Shown piece after piece: positions 24,807 to 34,518 of a DNA stretch of 64,000 nucleotides (its first letter is position 1; each line of letters starts with the position of its first letter). The stretch is from Rhodoferax saidenbachensis (lineage in GTDB: Bacteria > Pseudomonadota > Gammaproteobacteria > Burkholderiales > Burkholderiaceae_C): the NCBI RefSeq assembly GCF_001955715.1, contig NZ_CP019239.1:558001-622000 (forward strand), given 5' to 3'. Made by a program: the position numbers and the translations under genes. Under the pieces are notes generated by a model. The model worked only from the letters and a program-made list of their open reading frames with translations. It was not told the DNA's origin and searched no databases.

Positions 24807-26189
24807 ATGCGCAGAGCCCTTCTTTTGTCGTCCCTTGTCCTGTTGGCTGCTTGCGCGCAGACGACGGATTTCAAGCGTCCGGTGGCGCCGGTACCCGAAA
24901 AATGGCGTGATCCAGACAACGGTCTGAGCAAGGTGGATGCCGCCAAGACCCACTGGCGTGCCTTCTTCCCGGATCCGCGCCTGCAGGCCCTGATAGAGGC
25001 CGCGCTGGAGAACAACCGCGACTTGCGCATTGCCGTCGCCCGGGTATCGGAAGCGCGTGCGCAATATGGCATTGCCCAGGCAGACCAGTATCCGGCCGTG
25101 AGTTTGGGCCCCAGTTATGGCTCGACCATTGGACCAGGCTACTCGGCGCCCATCATGAGTATCTCGTTTGAGCTGGACTTTTGGGGCCGCATTTCCGGCA
25201 TGAGCGAGGCTTCCCGTTTCAGCTATCTCGCTACGGAAGAAGCGCGTCGCGCAGTCCATCTGTCTCTGATTGCCGATGTGGCTGGGGCTTACTTCGAGAT
25301 GCTGCAGATGGACGAACTGGTGGTGCTGACCCGCACGACCGTGGCCCTGCGTGAGCAATCCCTGGACCTGGTGGCCAAGAGCCGTGATTTGGGCGCCAGT
25401 TATGACTATGAATACCAGCAAGCCAGCGGGATTCTGGAGTCCACGCGCGCCAGTCTGGCGTCCATGGAGCACCAGCGTACCGTCGCGCGTAACCGTCTGG
25501 ATTTTCTGGTCGGGAGCACCGATGTGCGTTTGCCACCTGGCCGGTCTTTGGACAATCAGGGTCTGGATGCGGAGCTGTCCCCCGGGCTGCCCAGTGAGGT
25601 GCTGCTGATGCGGCCAGACGTCATGGCCAGTGAGCAGCGGCTCAAGGCCGCACACGCCAACATCGGTGTGGCGCGCGCTGCGTTTTTCCCGAAGATTGCA
25701 CTGACTGCGGGGCTGGGGCTGGTGAGTTCCGGACTGAGCACGCTGCTGAGGGCCAGCACCACGTCGCTGGCCCCCAATGTTTCATTGCCAGCCCTGTTCG
25801 ATGGCGGACGTTTGGCTGGCGGCGTGGATGCCGCACAGGCCCGCAAGGTCATTGCAGTCGCAGAGTATGAAAAAACGATACAGCAGGCATTCCGTGAGGT
25901 GTCGGACCAGATGTCTGCACGGGCTTCCTGGGCCAAGCAGGTGCGTGCGACGGGGGCCAATGCAGCCGCACAGGAAAAGCGGCTCCAAATTGCCGAGGCG
26001 CGCTACGCTGCTGGGGTGATTGGCTACCTCGAAGTACTTGACGCGCAGCGTGAATTGCTGGGCGCACGGCAGTCCAGTGTCAGTGCCCGCCGAGCGCAAT
26101 TGGATGCTGCGGTGCAGTTGTACAAGGCGCTGGGTGGTGGAGAGCAAAGTGTTGAGTCCACACAAGTCGCGCAACCGAACGTGCGGTAA
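24807..26189 (+). CDS. TolC/NodT-family outer-membrane efflux lipoprotein
   Basis: Outer-membrane channel of RND efflux or type I secretion. The 460-aa product begins MRRALLLSSLVLLAAC with lipobox LAAC (Cys16) and has two outer-membrane-factor repeats, for example 'IEAALENNRDLRIAVARVSE' and 'AFFPKIALTAGLGLVSSG', as in the NodT branch. The start at 24807 is set by the signal peptide; the earlier in-frame start at 24729 adds non-signal residues. No RND pump gene is adjacent. The nearest partner genes are the HlyB/HlyD-type pair at 44923-48416, so it may be the outer channel of that system; this is inferred. Confidence 0.85.
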   Translation: MRRALLLSSLVLLAACAQTTDFKRPVAPVPEKWRDPDNGLSKVDAAKTHWRAFFPDPRLQALIEAALENNRDLRIAVARVSEARAQYGIAQADQYPAVSLGPSYGSTIGPGYSAPIMSISFELDFWGRISGMSEASRFSYLATEEARRAVHLSLIADVAGAYFEMLQMDELVVLTRTTVALREQSLDLVAKSRDLGASYDYEYQQASGILESTRASLASMEHQRTVARNRLDFLVGSTDVRLPPGRSLDNQGLDAELSPGLPSEVLLMRPDVMASEQRLKAAHANIGVARAAFFPKIALTAGLGLVSSGLSTLLRASTTSLAPNVSLPALFDGGRLAGGVDAAQARKVIAVAEYEKTIQQAFREVSDQMSARASWAKQVRATGANAAAQEKRLQIAEARYAAGVIGYLEVLDAQRELLGARQSSVSARRAQLDAAVQLYKALGGGEQSVESTQVAQPNVR

Positions 26190-26198
26190 GAGGGAACT

Positions 26199-28085
26199 AT
26201 GGATGTGAAGCCATCTGCGCGTGACAAGAGCATTTTTGTCCGCACGCTGAAATCGGCCAGACTGGGGCTGCTCGATGCCCAGTATGAAGTGGGCTTGATG
26301 TATGCCAACGGGATTGGCGTAGTCCAGAACTTTGAGCAGGCCATGGGCTGGATTCGGCAGGCCGCCGAGCGTGGCTTTGTGCCTGCCCAGTACCTGCTGG
26401 CTACCCGGTATGCCAGTGGCATTGCCATTGAAAAGGACGAGCACAAGGCGTTTGTCTGGTATCTGAGGGCGGCGGAACAAGGGCACGCCAAGGCGTACTT
26501 CCGGCTGGGGAAATTGCATGCGATGGCCCGTCCTGGTGCGGCGTATGCGTGTTTTTCCAAGGCGGCGGACATGGGGCTTGCGGACGCCCAGTTTCAGTTG
26601 GGCCTGGCGTTTGCCGTGGGGGATGGTGTTGCGCAAGATTTCGGGCAGGCGGCGCATTGGTATCACCTGGCCGCTATGCAGGGACTGGCCGCGGCGCAGT
26701 GTGCGCTGGCCGGGCTGTATGCGGCGGGACAAGGCGTTGCGCAGGATCTGGATACCGCACTGATCTGGTACCGCCAGGCCGCACAACAGTACTACGCACC
26801 CGCCCAGGTGGCGCTGGAGTCTTTGGATGCCGACGGCAACGGGCGGTCTGAGACCCAGGGGCGGAGGAAAAAGGTGGCGGTAGAGCGCAGGCGCGATCTG
26901 ACAGGCTGGGACGCGGCCGCTGAAAACGGGGATGCGCAGGCCCGTTACCACTTAGGGCTGATGTACGCACAGGGCCTGGGGGTTCCGCAGAGTGACGAAC
27001 AGGCGCAGCTTTGGTACACCAAAGCTGCGAAACAGGGCGACGCCAAGGCGCAGTTGGCTTTGGCCAAGATGCTGGAAGCCGAGCATGAAGAGGAAGCCAT
27101 TGGCTGGTATTTGCAGGCTGCCGAGCAGGGTGACCTTGAAGCCCAATGCGCATTGGGCAGGATTTTTGCCTATGCAAAAGGGGTGCAACGGGATGGGCTA
27201 CGAGGGGCCGCCTGGTATGTCAGGGCCGCTCAAAAGCAGGATCCTCAGGCATTACTTGCACTGGGGCGTCTGTTTGAGGAGGCCTGGGAGGATCTGTCGA
27301 CCACCAGCTTCAGGCAGGCCGCCGAACTGGGTGTGGCAGAAGCGCAGTTTGTGGTCGGGCAGTGGTATGCCATGGGCAAAGGGGTTGCCAAGAGTGCCAC
27401 GCGGGCGTGCGACTGGTATCGGCGCTCGGCAGACCAAGGCTACGCGCCGGCCCAATGCGCACTCGGTGCCTACTATCTAGAGGGGCGCGACGTGGCGCAG
27501 GACCTGCAGCAGGCGTTTAACTGGTTCCACAAGGCGGCTGAGCAGGGCGATGCGAAGGCGCAGTGGAAGATGGGGTCGCTCTATGCCAGTGGCGGTGAAG
27601 GTCTGAAAAAGGACTTGCGGTTGGCATTTACCTTGTGTCAAAGAGCGGCGGATTCCGGTTTTGTTCCAGCCCAGGCAACCCTTGGCGTGCTTTTTGCACG
27701 TATCAAAAACCATGAACAGGCTGCCGTGTGGCTCAAACGGGCCGCTGAGCAGGGTGACCCGGAGGCCCAATACAACCTGGCTCTTATATATAGCAAGGGG
27801 CAAGGGCTGAAGCAGGACCTGGAGCGCGCCTTTCATTGGCTCACTGAGGCGGCAGAAAACGGCGTTGCCAGTGCCCAAGCGCGTTTGGGACTGATGTATG
27901 CCACCGGAGATGCGGTGGCCTTGGACCCTATTGAGGCGCACAAGTGGCTCATCATTGCTGCGGAGGGGGGGGACAAGGCCGGGCGCGCGAATTTCATTCG
28001 GTCGGAAGCCGGGCTGGGTCTGATGCAAATTACCGAGGCAAAGCGGCGTGCCAATGTCTGGAAGCAGGCGCATGCCGTGTCTTGA
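26199..28085 (+). CDS. Sel1-repeat protein
   Basis: The 628-aa protein is made almost entirely of Sel1-like repeats of about 36 residues, with the pattern A-x-A-x-x-x-L-G-x-x-Y-x-x-G-x-G-V-x-x-D-x-x-x-A-x-x-W-Y. Examples are 'AQYEVGLMYANGIGVVQNF' and 'AQARLGLMYATGDAVALDP'. I estimate roughly 15 repeats. Such alpha-solenoids act as protein-protein scaffolds. No signal peptide or membrane segment is seen, so it is probably cytoplasmic. It starts 9 nt after the outer-membrane lipoprotein gene, suggesting co-transcription, and a terminator follows it. Confidence 0.9.
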   Translation: MDVKPSARDKSIFVRTLKSARLGLLDAQYEVGLMYANGIGVVQNFEQAMGWIRQAAERGFVPAQYLLATRYASGIAIEKDEHKAFVWYLRAAEQGHAKAYFRLGKLHAMARPGAAYACFSKAADMGLADAQFQLGLAFAVGDGVAQDFGQAAHWYHLAAMQGLAAAQCALAGLYAAGQGVAQDLDTALIWYRQAAQQYYAPAQVALESLDADGNGRSETQGRRKKVAVERRRDLTGWDAAAENGDAQARYHLGLMYAQGLGVPQSDEQAQLWYTKAAKQGDAKAQLALAKMLEAEHEEEAIGWYLQAAEQGDLEAQCALGRIFAYAKGVQRDGLRGAAWYVRAAQKQDPQALLALGRLFEEAWEDLSTTSFRQAAELGVAEAQFVVGQWYAMGKGVAKSATRACDWYRRSADQGYAPAQCALGAYYLEGRDVAQDLQQAFNWFHKAAEQGDAKAQWKMGSLYASGGEGLKKDLRLAFTLCQRAADSGFVPAQATLGVLFARIKNHEQAAVWLKRAAEQGDPEAQYNLALIYSKGQGLKQDLERAFHWLTEAAENGVASAQARLGLMYATGDAVALDPIEAHKWLIIAAEGGDKAGRANFIRSEAGLGLMQITEAKRRANVWKQAHAVS

Positions 28086-28139
28086 GCCACGCCAACTCCA
28101 ACTGGCGGGCCGCGCTGCTTCTACTGTATGGGGTAAGTA

Positions 28140-28161
28140 GGGGCGGTTTTGCGCCCCTTTT
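28140..28161 (+). terminator. Rho-independent terminator after the Sel1 gene
   Basis: GGGGCG, 6-nt loop, CGCCCC, then TTTT. It lies 55 nt past the Sel1 stop codon and separates the lipoprotein-Sel1 transcript from the giant repeat gene. Confidence 0.65.
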
Positions 28162-28397
28162 GGCGGCTGAAGTTGCAACTGTTGTGTGATAACGTGGTGT
28201 TTTACATATGGTTACTTGGGGTGTTGGGGGCATTTGTATTTCCTCAATTGGCTTAAGTTCTTAGAAAAAGTGCCGTTGACAGGGAATGGGCGAAAACCAA
28301 GGGTGTATCCGTTGGTGGCACGCCGTGGGTGGGTTTTTGGTCGGAATGCACGTGTTTTCATCGTGTGTGCGCTTAGAAAAGTATCAGAGGTTTAAAA
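28162..28397 (+). promoter_or_regulatory. Leader region of the giant octapeptide-repeat gene
   Basis: About 235 bp between the terminator and the start codon, lower in GC than its surroundings and without an ORF. It should contain the promoter. A TTGACA occurs near 28273 but I see no matching -10 box at a normal distance. AGAGG lies 8 nt before the ATG. Confidence 0.4.
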
Positions 28398-31300
28398 ATG
28401 GCAGCTTCAAATTTCATTTTGGGTAGTACTACCGCGCAGATTGCTGCGCTGACGACTAAACAAATTGCGGGGCTCGCGACCGATGATTTTGGAGCGCTGA
28501 CAACCGCTCAAATGCAGGCGCTGACGACGGCGAACCTGGTATTGCTGTCTACGGACCAGTTCCAGGCTTTGTCAACCAGTGCGATCTCGGCGTTGAAGAC
28601 ATCGCAGGTACAGGCCCTGACTACCGACGAGGTGGTCGCCCTTTCGACCACTCAGGTAGCGGTGTTGGGTACGGCGGCAATTGCCGCGCTATCCACCGCC
28701 CAGTTGATTGCGATAGAGACGGACGACATTGCCGCACTGACGACTTTTCAGATTTCCAGCCTCTCCACCGCGACGCTTGCGGCGCTGACCACAGACCAAG
28801 TGGTGGCGATAGAGACCGCGGACATCCAGTCGCTGTCTACGAAGCAACTGGCGGGTCTTGCGACCAGCACGCTGGTGGCCCTGAGCACAGACCAGATCCA
28901 GGCCCTCAAAACCAGCCAACTGGCCGGCTTGGCCACCAGTGCGGTTGCCGCACTGACCACGGACCAACTGGTCTCGCTGACCACGACCCAGATCTCGGGC
29001 CTGACCACAGGCACGATCAGCTCGCTGAGCACACTGGCGATCTCGGTGCTGACGACCGACCAGATTGGAGCGATCTCCACGACAGGCCTGGCTGCGCTGA
29101 AGACAAGCCAAGTGAGTGCGCTGTCCACAGACGCCATCGTTGCGCTGTCGACCAGCCAAGTAGCGGGCCTGACCACGACGACGATGGCAGCGCTGTCGAC
29201 CGACCAGGTCCAAGCGATAGAGACGCGTGACATCCAGGCCCTGACGACCCGTCAACTGGGCAGCCTGGCGACCTCGACGATCCAGGCCCTGTCGACAGAC
29301 CAAATCCAGGCCTTGACGACCTACCAGGTTGCCAACCTGAGCTCGGCCACCATCAAGGCCCTGACGACAGACCAAGTGGCGGCCATTGAGACCGCAGACA
29401 TCCAGGCCCTGACCACAGGCCAACTGGGCAACCTGGCGACAGCGACCATCCATGCGCTGACCACAGACCAAGTGGTGGCACTGACCACCTACCAGGTCTC
29501 CAACCTGTCGACCGCGACGCTTGCGGCGCTGACCACAGACCAAGTGGTGGCGATAGAGACCGCGGACATCCAGTCGCTGTCTACGAAGCAACTGGCGGGT
29601 CTTGCGACCAGCACGCTGGTGGCCCTGAGCACAGACCAGATCCAGGCCCTCAAAACCAGCCAACTGGCCGGCTTGGCCACCAGTGCGGTTGCCGCACTGA
29701 CCACGGACCAACTGGTCTCGCTGACCACGACCCAGATCTCGGGCCTGACCACAGGCACGATCAGCTCGCTGAGCACACTGGCGATCTCGGTGCTGACGAC
29801 CGACCAGATTGGAGCGATCTCCACGACAGGCCTGGCTGCGCTGAAGACAAGCCAAGTGAGTGCGCTGTCCACAGACGCCATCGTTGCGCTGTCGACCAGC
29901 CAAGTAGCGGGCCTGACCACGACGACGATGGCAGCGCTGTCGACCGACCAGGTCCAAGCGATAGAGACGCGTGACATCCAGGCCCTGACGACCCGTCAAC
30001 TGGGCAGCCTGGCGACCTCGACGATCCAGGCCCTGTCGACAGACCAAATCCAGGCCTTGACGACCTACCAGGTTGCCAACCTGAGCTCGGCCACCATCAA
30101 GGCCCTGACGACAGACCAAGTGGCGGCCATTGAGACCGCAGACATCCAGGCCCTGACCACAGGCCAACTGGGCAACCTGGCGACAGCGACCATCCATGCG
30201 CTGACCACAGACCAAGTGGTGGCACTGACCACCTACCAGGTCTCCAACCTGTCGACCGCGACGCTTGCGGCGCTGACCACAGACCAAGTGGTGGCGATAG
30301 AGACCGCGGACATCCAGTCGCTGTCTACGAAGCAACTGGCGGGTCTTGCGACCAGCACGCTGGTGGCCCTGAGCACAGACCAGATCCAGGCCCTCAAAAC
30401 CAGCCAACTGGCCGGCTTGGCCACCAGTGCGGTTGCCGCACTGACCACGGACCAACTGGTCTCGCTGACCACGACCCAGATCTCGGGCCTGACCACAGGC
30501 ACGATCAGCTCGCTGAGCACACTGGCGATCTCGGTGCTGACGACCGACCAGATTGGAGCGATCTCCACGACAGGCCTGGCTGCGCTGAAGACAAGCCAAG
30601 TGAGTGCGCTGTCCACAGACGCCATCGTTGCGCTGTCGACCAGCCAAGTAGCGGGCCTGACCACGACGACGATGGCAGCGCTGTCGACCGACCAGGTCCA
30701 AGCGATAGAGACGCGTGACATCCAGGCCCTGACGACCCGTCAACTGGGCAGCCTGGCGACCTCGACGATCCAGGCCCTGTCGACAGACCAAATCCAGGCC
30801 TTGACGACCTACCAGGTTGCCAACCTGAGCTCGGCCACCATCAAGGCCCTGACGACAGACCAAGTGGCGGCCATTGAGACCGCAGACATCCAGGCCCTGA
30901 CCACAGGCCAACTGGGCAACCTGGCGACAGCGACCATCCATGCGCTGACCACAGACCAAGTGGTGGCACTGACCACCTACCAGGTCTCCAACCTGTCGAC
31001 CGCGACGCTTGCGGCGCTGACCACAGACCAAGTGGTGGCGATAGAGACCGCGGACATCCAGTCGCTGTCTACGAAGCAACTGGCGGGTCTTGCGACCAGC
31101 ACGCTGGTGGCCCTGAGCACAGACCAGATCCAGGCCCTCAAAACCAGCCAACTGGCCGGCTTGGCCACCAGTGCGGTTGCCGCACTGACCACGGACCAAC
31201 TGGTCTCGCTGACCACGACCCAGATCTCGGGCCTGACCACAGGCACGATCAGCTCGCTGAGCACACTGGCGATCTCGGTGCTGACGACCGACCAGATTGG

Positions 31301-32195
31301 AGCGATCTCCACGACAGGCCTGGCTGCGCTGAAGACAAGCCAAGTGAGTGCGCTGTCCACAGACGCCATCGTTGCGCTGTCGACCAGCCAAGTAGCGGGC
31401 CTGACCACGACGACGATGGCAGCGCTGTCGACCGACCAGGTCCAAGCGATAGAGACGCGTGACATCCAGGCCCTGACGACCCGTCAACTGGGCAGCCTGG
31501 CGACCTCGACGATCCAGGCCCTGTCGACAGACCAAATCCAGGCCTTGACGACCTACCAGGTTGCCAACCTGAGCTCGGCCACCATCAAGGCCCTGACGAC
31601 AGACCAAGTGGCGGCCATTGAGACCGCAGACATCCAGGCCCTGACCACAGGCCAACTGGGCAACCTGGCGACAGCGACCATCCATGCGCTGACCACAGAC
31701 CAAGTGGTGGCACTGACCACCTACCAGGTCTCCAACCTGTCGACCGCGACGCTTGCGGCGCTGACCACAGACCAAGTGGTGGCGATAGAGACCGCGGACA
31801 TCCAGTCGCTGTCTACGAAGCAACTGGCGGGTCTTGCGACCAGCACGCTGGTGGCCCTGAGCACAGACCAGATCCAGGCCCTCAAAACCAGCCAACTGGC
31901 CGGCTTGGCCACCAGTGCGGTTGCCGCACTGACCACGGACCAACTGGTCTCGCTGACCACGACCCAGATCTCGGGCCTGACCACAGGCACGATCAGCTCG
32001 CTGAGCACACTGGCGATCTCGGTGCTGACGACCGACCAGATTGGAGCGATCTCCACGACAGGCCTGGCTGCGCTGAAGACAAGCCAAGTGAGTGCGCTGT
32101 CCACAGACGCCATCGTTGCGCTGTCGACCAGCCAAGTAGCGGGCCTGACCACGACGACGATGGCAGCGCTGTCGACGACCAGGTCCAAGCGATAG
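28398..32195 (+). CDS. Giant octapeptide-repeat protein, N-terminal segment (frame broken)
   Basis: The first 1,265 codons of a giant repeat protein. After MAASNFILGSTTAQ the sequence is a continuous octapeptide repeat, roughly [IVL]-x-[AG]-[LI]-[ST]-T-x-[QD], for example IAALTTKQ or LVALSTDQ. The first 15 or so octads are diverged; from 28767 onward 31 octads form a 248-residue unit that repeats. There is no signal peptide, as expected for a type I secretion substrate with a C-terminal signal. The frame ends at 32195 because of a 1-bp deletion near 32172 relative to the other units. If the three such deletions are assembly errors, this is the start of one protein of about 4,405 aa running to 41612. 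Confidence 0.8.
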   Translation: MAASNFILGSTTAQIAALTTKQIAGLATDDFGALTTAQMQALTTANLVLLSTDQFQALSTSAISALKTSQVQALTTDEVVALSTTQVAVLGTAAIAALSTAQLIAIETDDIAALTTFQISSLSTATLAALTTDQVVAIETADIQSLSTKQLAGLATSTLVALSTDQIQALKTSQLAGLATSAVAALTTDQLVSLTTTQISGLTTGTISSLSTLAISVLTTDQIGAISTTGLAALKTSQVSALSTDAIVALSTSQVAGLTTTTMAALSTDQVQAIETRDIQALTTRQLGSLATSTIQALSTDQIQALTTYQVANLSSATIKALTTDQVAAIETADIQALTTGQLGNLATATIHALTTDQVVALTTYQVSNLSTATLAALTTDQVVAIETADIQSLSTKQLAGLATSTLVALSTDQIQALKTSQLAGLATSAVAALTTDQLVSLTTTQISGLTTGTISSLSTLAISVLTTDQIGAISTTGLAALKTSQVSALSTDAIVALSTSQVAGLTTTTMAALSTDQVQAIETRDIQALTTRQLGSLATSTIQALSTDQIQALTTYQVANLSSATIKALTTDQVAAIETADIQALTTGQLGNLATATIHALTTDQVVALTTYQVSNLSTATLAALTTDQVVAIETADIQSLSTKQLAGLATSTLVALSTDQIQALKTSQLAGLATSAVAALTTDQLVSLTTTQISGLTTGTISSLSTLAISVLTTDQIGAISTTGLAALKTSQVSALSTDAIVALSTSQVAGLTTTTMAALSTDQVQAIETRDIQALTTRQLGSLATSTIQALSTDQIQALTTYQVANLSSATIKALTTDQVAAIETADIQALTTGQLGNLATATIHALTTDQVVALTTYQVSNLSTATLAALTTDQVVAIETADIQSLSTKQLAGLATSTLVALSTDQIQALKTSQLAGLATSAVAALTTDQLVSLTTTQISGLTTGTISSLSTLAISVLTTDQIGAISTTGLAALKTSQVSALSTDAIVALSTSQVAGLTTTTMAALSTDQVQAIETRDIQALTTRQLGSLATSTIQALSTDQIQALTTYQVANLSSATIKALTTDQVAAIETADIQALTTGQLGNLATATIHALTTDQVVALTTYQVSNLSTATLAALTTDQVVAIETADIQSLSTKQLAGLATSTLVALSTDQIQALKTSQLAGLATSAVAALTTDQLVSLTTTQISGLTTGTISSLSTLAISVLTTDQIGAISTTGLAALKTSQVSALSTDAIVALSTSQVAGLTTTTMAALSTTRSKR

Positions 32196-32287
32196 AGACG
32201 CGTGACATCCAGGCCCTGACGACCCGTCAACTGGGCAGCCTGGCGACCTCGACGATCCAGGCCCTGTCGACAGACCAAATCCAGGCC

Positions 32288-34426
32288 TTGACGACCTACC
32301 AGGTTGCCAACCTGAGCTCGGCCACCATCAAGGCCCTGACGACAGACCAAGTGGCGGCCATTGAGACCGCAGACATCCAGGCCCTGACCACAGGCCAACT
32401 GGGCAACCTGGCGACAGCGACCATCCATGCGCTGACCACAGACCAAGTGGTGGCACTGACCACCTACCAGGTCTCCAACCTGTCGACCGCGACGCTTGCG
32501 GCGCTGACCACAGACCAAGTGGTGGCGATAGAGACCGCGGACATCCAGTCGCTGTCTACGAAGCAACTGGCGGGTCTTGCGACCAGCACGCTGGTGGCCC
32601 TGAGCACAGACCAGATCCAGGCCCTCAAAACCAGCCAACTGGCCGGCTTGGCCACCAGTGCGGTTGCCGCACTGACCACGGACCAACTGGTCTCGCTGAC
32701 CACGACCCAGATCTCGGGCCTGACCACAGGCACGATCAGCTCGCTGAGCACACTGGCGATCTCGGTGCTGACGACCGACCAGATTGGAGCGATCTCCACG
32801 ACAGGCCTGGCTGCGCTGAAGACAAGCCAAGTGAGTGCGCTGTCCACAGACGCCATCGTTGCGCTGTCGACCAGCCAAGTAGCGGGCCTGACCACGACGA
32901 CGATGGCAGCGCTGTCGACGACACAGGTCCAAGCGATAGAGACGCGTGACATCCAGGCCCTGACGACCCGTCAACTGGGCAGCCTGGCGACCTCGACGAT
33001 CCAGGCCCTGTCGACAGACCAAATCCAGGCCTTGACGACCTACCAGGTTGCCAACCTGAGCTCGGCCACCATCAAGGCCCTGACGACAGACCAAGTGGCG
33101 GCCATTGAGACCGCAGACATCCAGGCCCTGACCACAGGCCAACTGGGCAACCTGGCGACAGCGACCATCCATGCGCTGACCACAGACCAAGTGGTGGCAC
33201 TGACCACCTACCAGGTCTCCAACCTGTCGACCGCGACGCTTGCGGCGCTGACCACAGACCAAGTGGTGGCGATAGAGACCGCGGACATCCAGTCGCTGTC
33301 TACGAAGCAACTGGCGGGTCTTGCGACCAGCACGCTGGTGGCCCTGAGCACAGACCAGATCCAGGCCCTCAAAACCAGCCAACTGGCCGGCTTGGCCACC
33401 AGTGCGGTTGCCGCACTGACCACGGACCAACTGGTCTCGCTGACCACGACCCAGATCTCGGGCCTGACCACAGGCACGATCAGCTCGCTGAGCACACTGG
33501 CGATCTCGGTGCTGACGACCGACCAGATTGGAGCGATCTCCACGACAGGCCTGGCTGCGCTGAAGACAAGCCAAGTGAGTGCGCTGTCCACAGACGCCAT
33601 CGTTGCGCTGTCGACCAGCCAAGTAGCGGGCCTGACCACGACGACGATGGCAGCGCTGTCGACCGACCAGGTCCAAGCGATAGAGACGCGTGACATCCAG
33701 GCCCTGACGACCCGTCAACTGGGCAGCCTGGCGACCTCGACGATCCAGGCCCTGTCGACAGACCAAATCCAGGCCTTGACGACCTACCAGGTTGCCAACC
33801 TGAGCTCGGCCACCATCAAGGCCCTGACGACAGACCAAGTGGCGGCCATTGAGACCGCAGACATCCAGGCCCTGACCACAGGCCAACTGGGCAACCTGGC
33901 GACAGCGACCATCCATGCGCTGACCACAGACCAAGTGGTGGCACTGACCACCTACCAGGTCTCCAACCTGTCGACCGCGACGCTTGCGGCGCTGACCACA
34001 GACCAAGTGGTGGCGATAGAGACCGCGGACATCCAGTCGCTGTCTACGAAGCAACTGGCGGGTCTTGCGACCAGCACGCTGGTGGCCCTGAGCACAGACC
34101 AGATCCAGGCCCTCAAAACCAGCCAACTGGCCGGCTTGGCCACCAGTGCGGTTGCCGCACTGACCACGGACCAACTGGTCTCGCTGACCACGACCCAGAT
34201 CTCGGGCCTGACCACAGGCACGATCAGCTCGCTGAGCACACTGGCGATCTCGGTGCTGACGACCGACCAGATTGGAGCGATCTCCACGACAGGCCTGGCT
34301 GCGCTGAAGACAAGCCAAGTGAGTGCGCTGTCCACAGACGCCATCGTTGCGCTGTCGACCAGCCAAGTAGCGGGCCTGACCACGACGACGATGGCAGCGC
34401 TGTCGACGACCAGGTCCAAGCGATAG
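32288..34426 (+). CDS. Giant octapeptide-repeat protein, internal segment 2
   Basis: Open segment in the frame reached after the first 1-bp deletion (near 32172). It holds only units of the octapeptide repeat and ends at the second deletion (near 34403). Its apparent TTG start has no ribosome binding site and lies in mid-repeat, so it is not an independent gene. Best read as the middle of the giant protein. Confidence 0.6.
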   Translation: MTTYQVANLSSATIKALTTDQVAAIETADIQALTTGQLGNLATATIHALTTDQVVALTTYQVSNLSTATLAALTTDQVVAIETADIQSLSTKQLAGLATSTLVALSTDQIQALKTSQLAGLATSAVAALTTDQLVSLTTTQISGLTTGTISSLSTLAISVLTTDQIGAISTTGLAALKTSQVSALSTDAIVALSTSQVAGLTTTTMAALSTTQVQAIETRDIQALTTRQLGSLATSTIQALSTDQIQALTTYQVANLSSATIKALTTDQVAAIETADIQALTTGQLGNLATATIHALTTDQVVALTTYQVSNLSTATLAALTTDQVVAIETADIQSLSTKQLAGLATSTLVALSTDQIQALKTSQLAGLATSAVAALTTDQLVSLTTTQISGLTTGTISSLSTLAISVLTTDQIGAISTTGLAALKTSQVSALSTDAIVALSTSQVAGLTTTTMAALSTDQVQAIETRDIQALTTRQLGSLATSTIQALSTDQIQALTTYQVANLSSATIKALTTDQVAAIETADIQALTTGQLGNLATATIHALTTDQVVALTTYQVSNLSTATLAALTTDQVVAIETADIQSLSTKQLAGLATSTLVALSTDQIQALKTSQLAGLATSAVAALTTDQLVSLTTTQISGLTTGTISSLSTLAISVLTTDQIGAISTTGLAALKTSQVSALSTDAIVALSTSQVAGLTTTTMAALSTTRSKR

Positions 34427-34518
34427 AGACGCGTGACATCCAGGCCCTGACGACCCGTCAACTGGGCAGCCTGGCGACCTCGACGATCCAGGCCCTGTCG
34501 ACAGACCAAATCCAGGCC

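Noticed and set aside
28273..28300. TTGACA in the leader of the giant gene as a sigma-70 promoter
   Set aside because: No acceptable -10 box 16-18 nt downstream.
28689..32135. Other long - strand frames in the repeat tract (28689-32135, 31721-34366, 33952-35853) and the recurring 162-codon frames
   Set aside because: Same cause as above: shadows of the repeated octapeptide coding sequence that recur once per unit.
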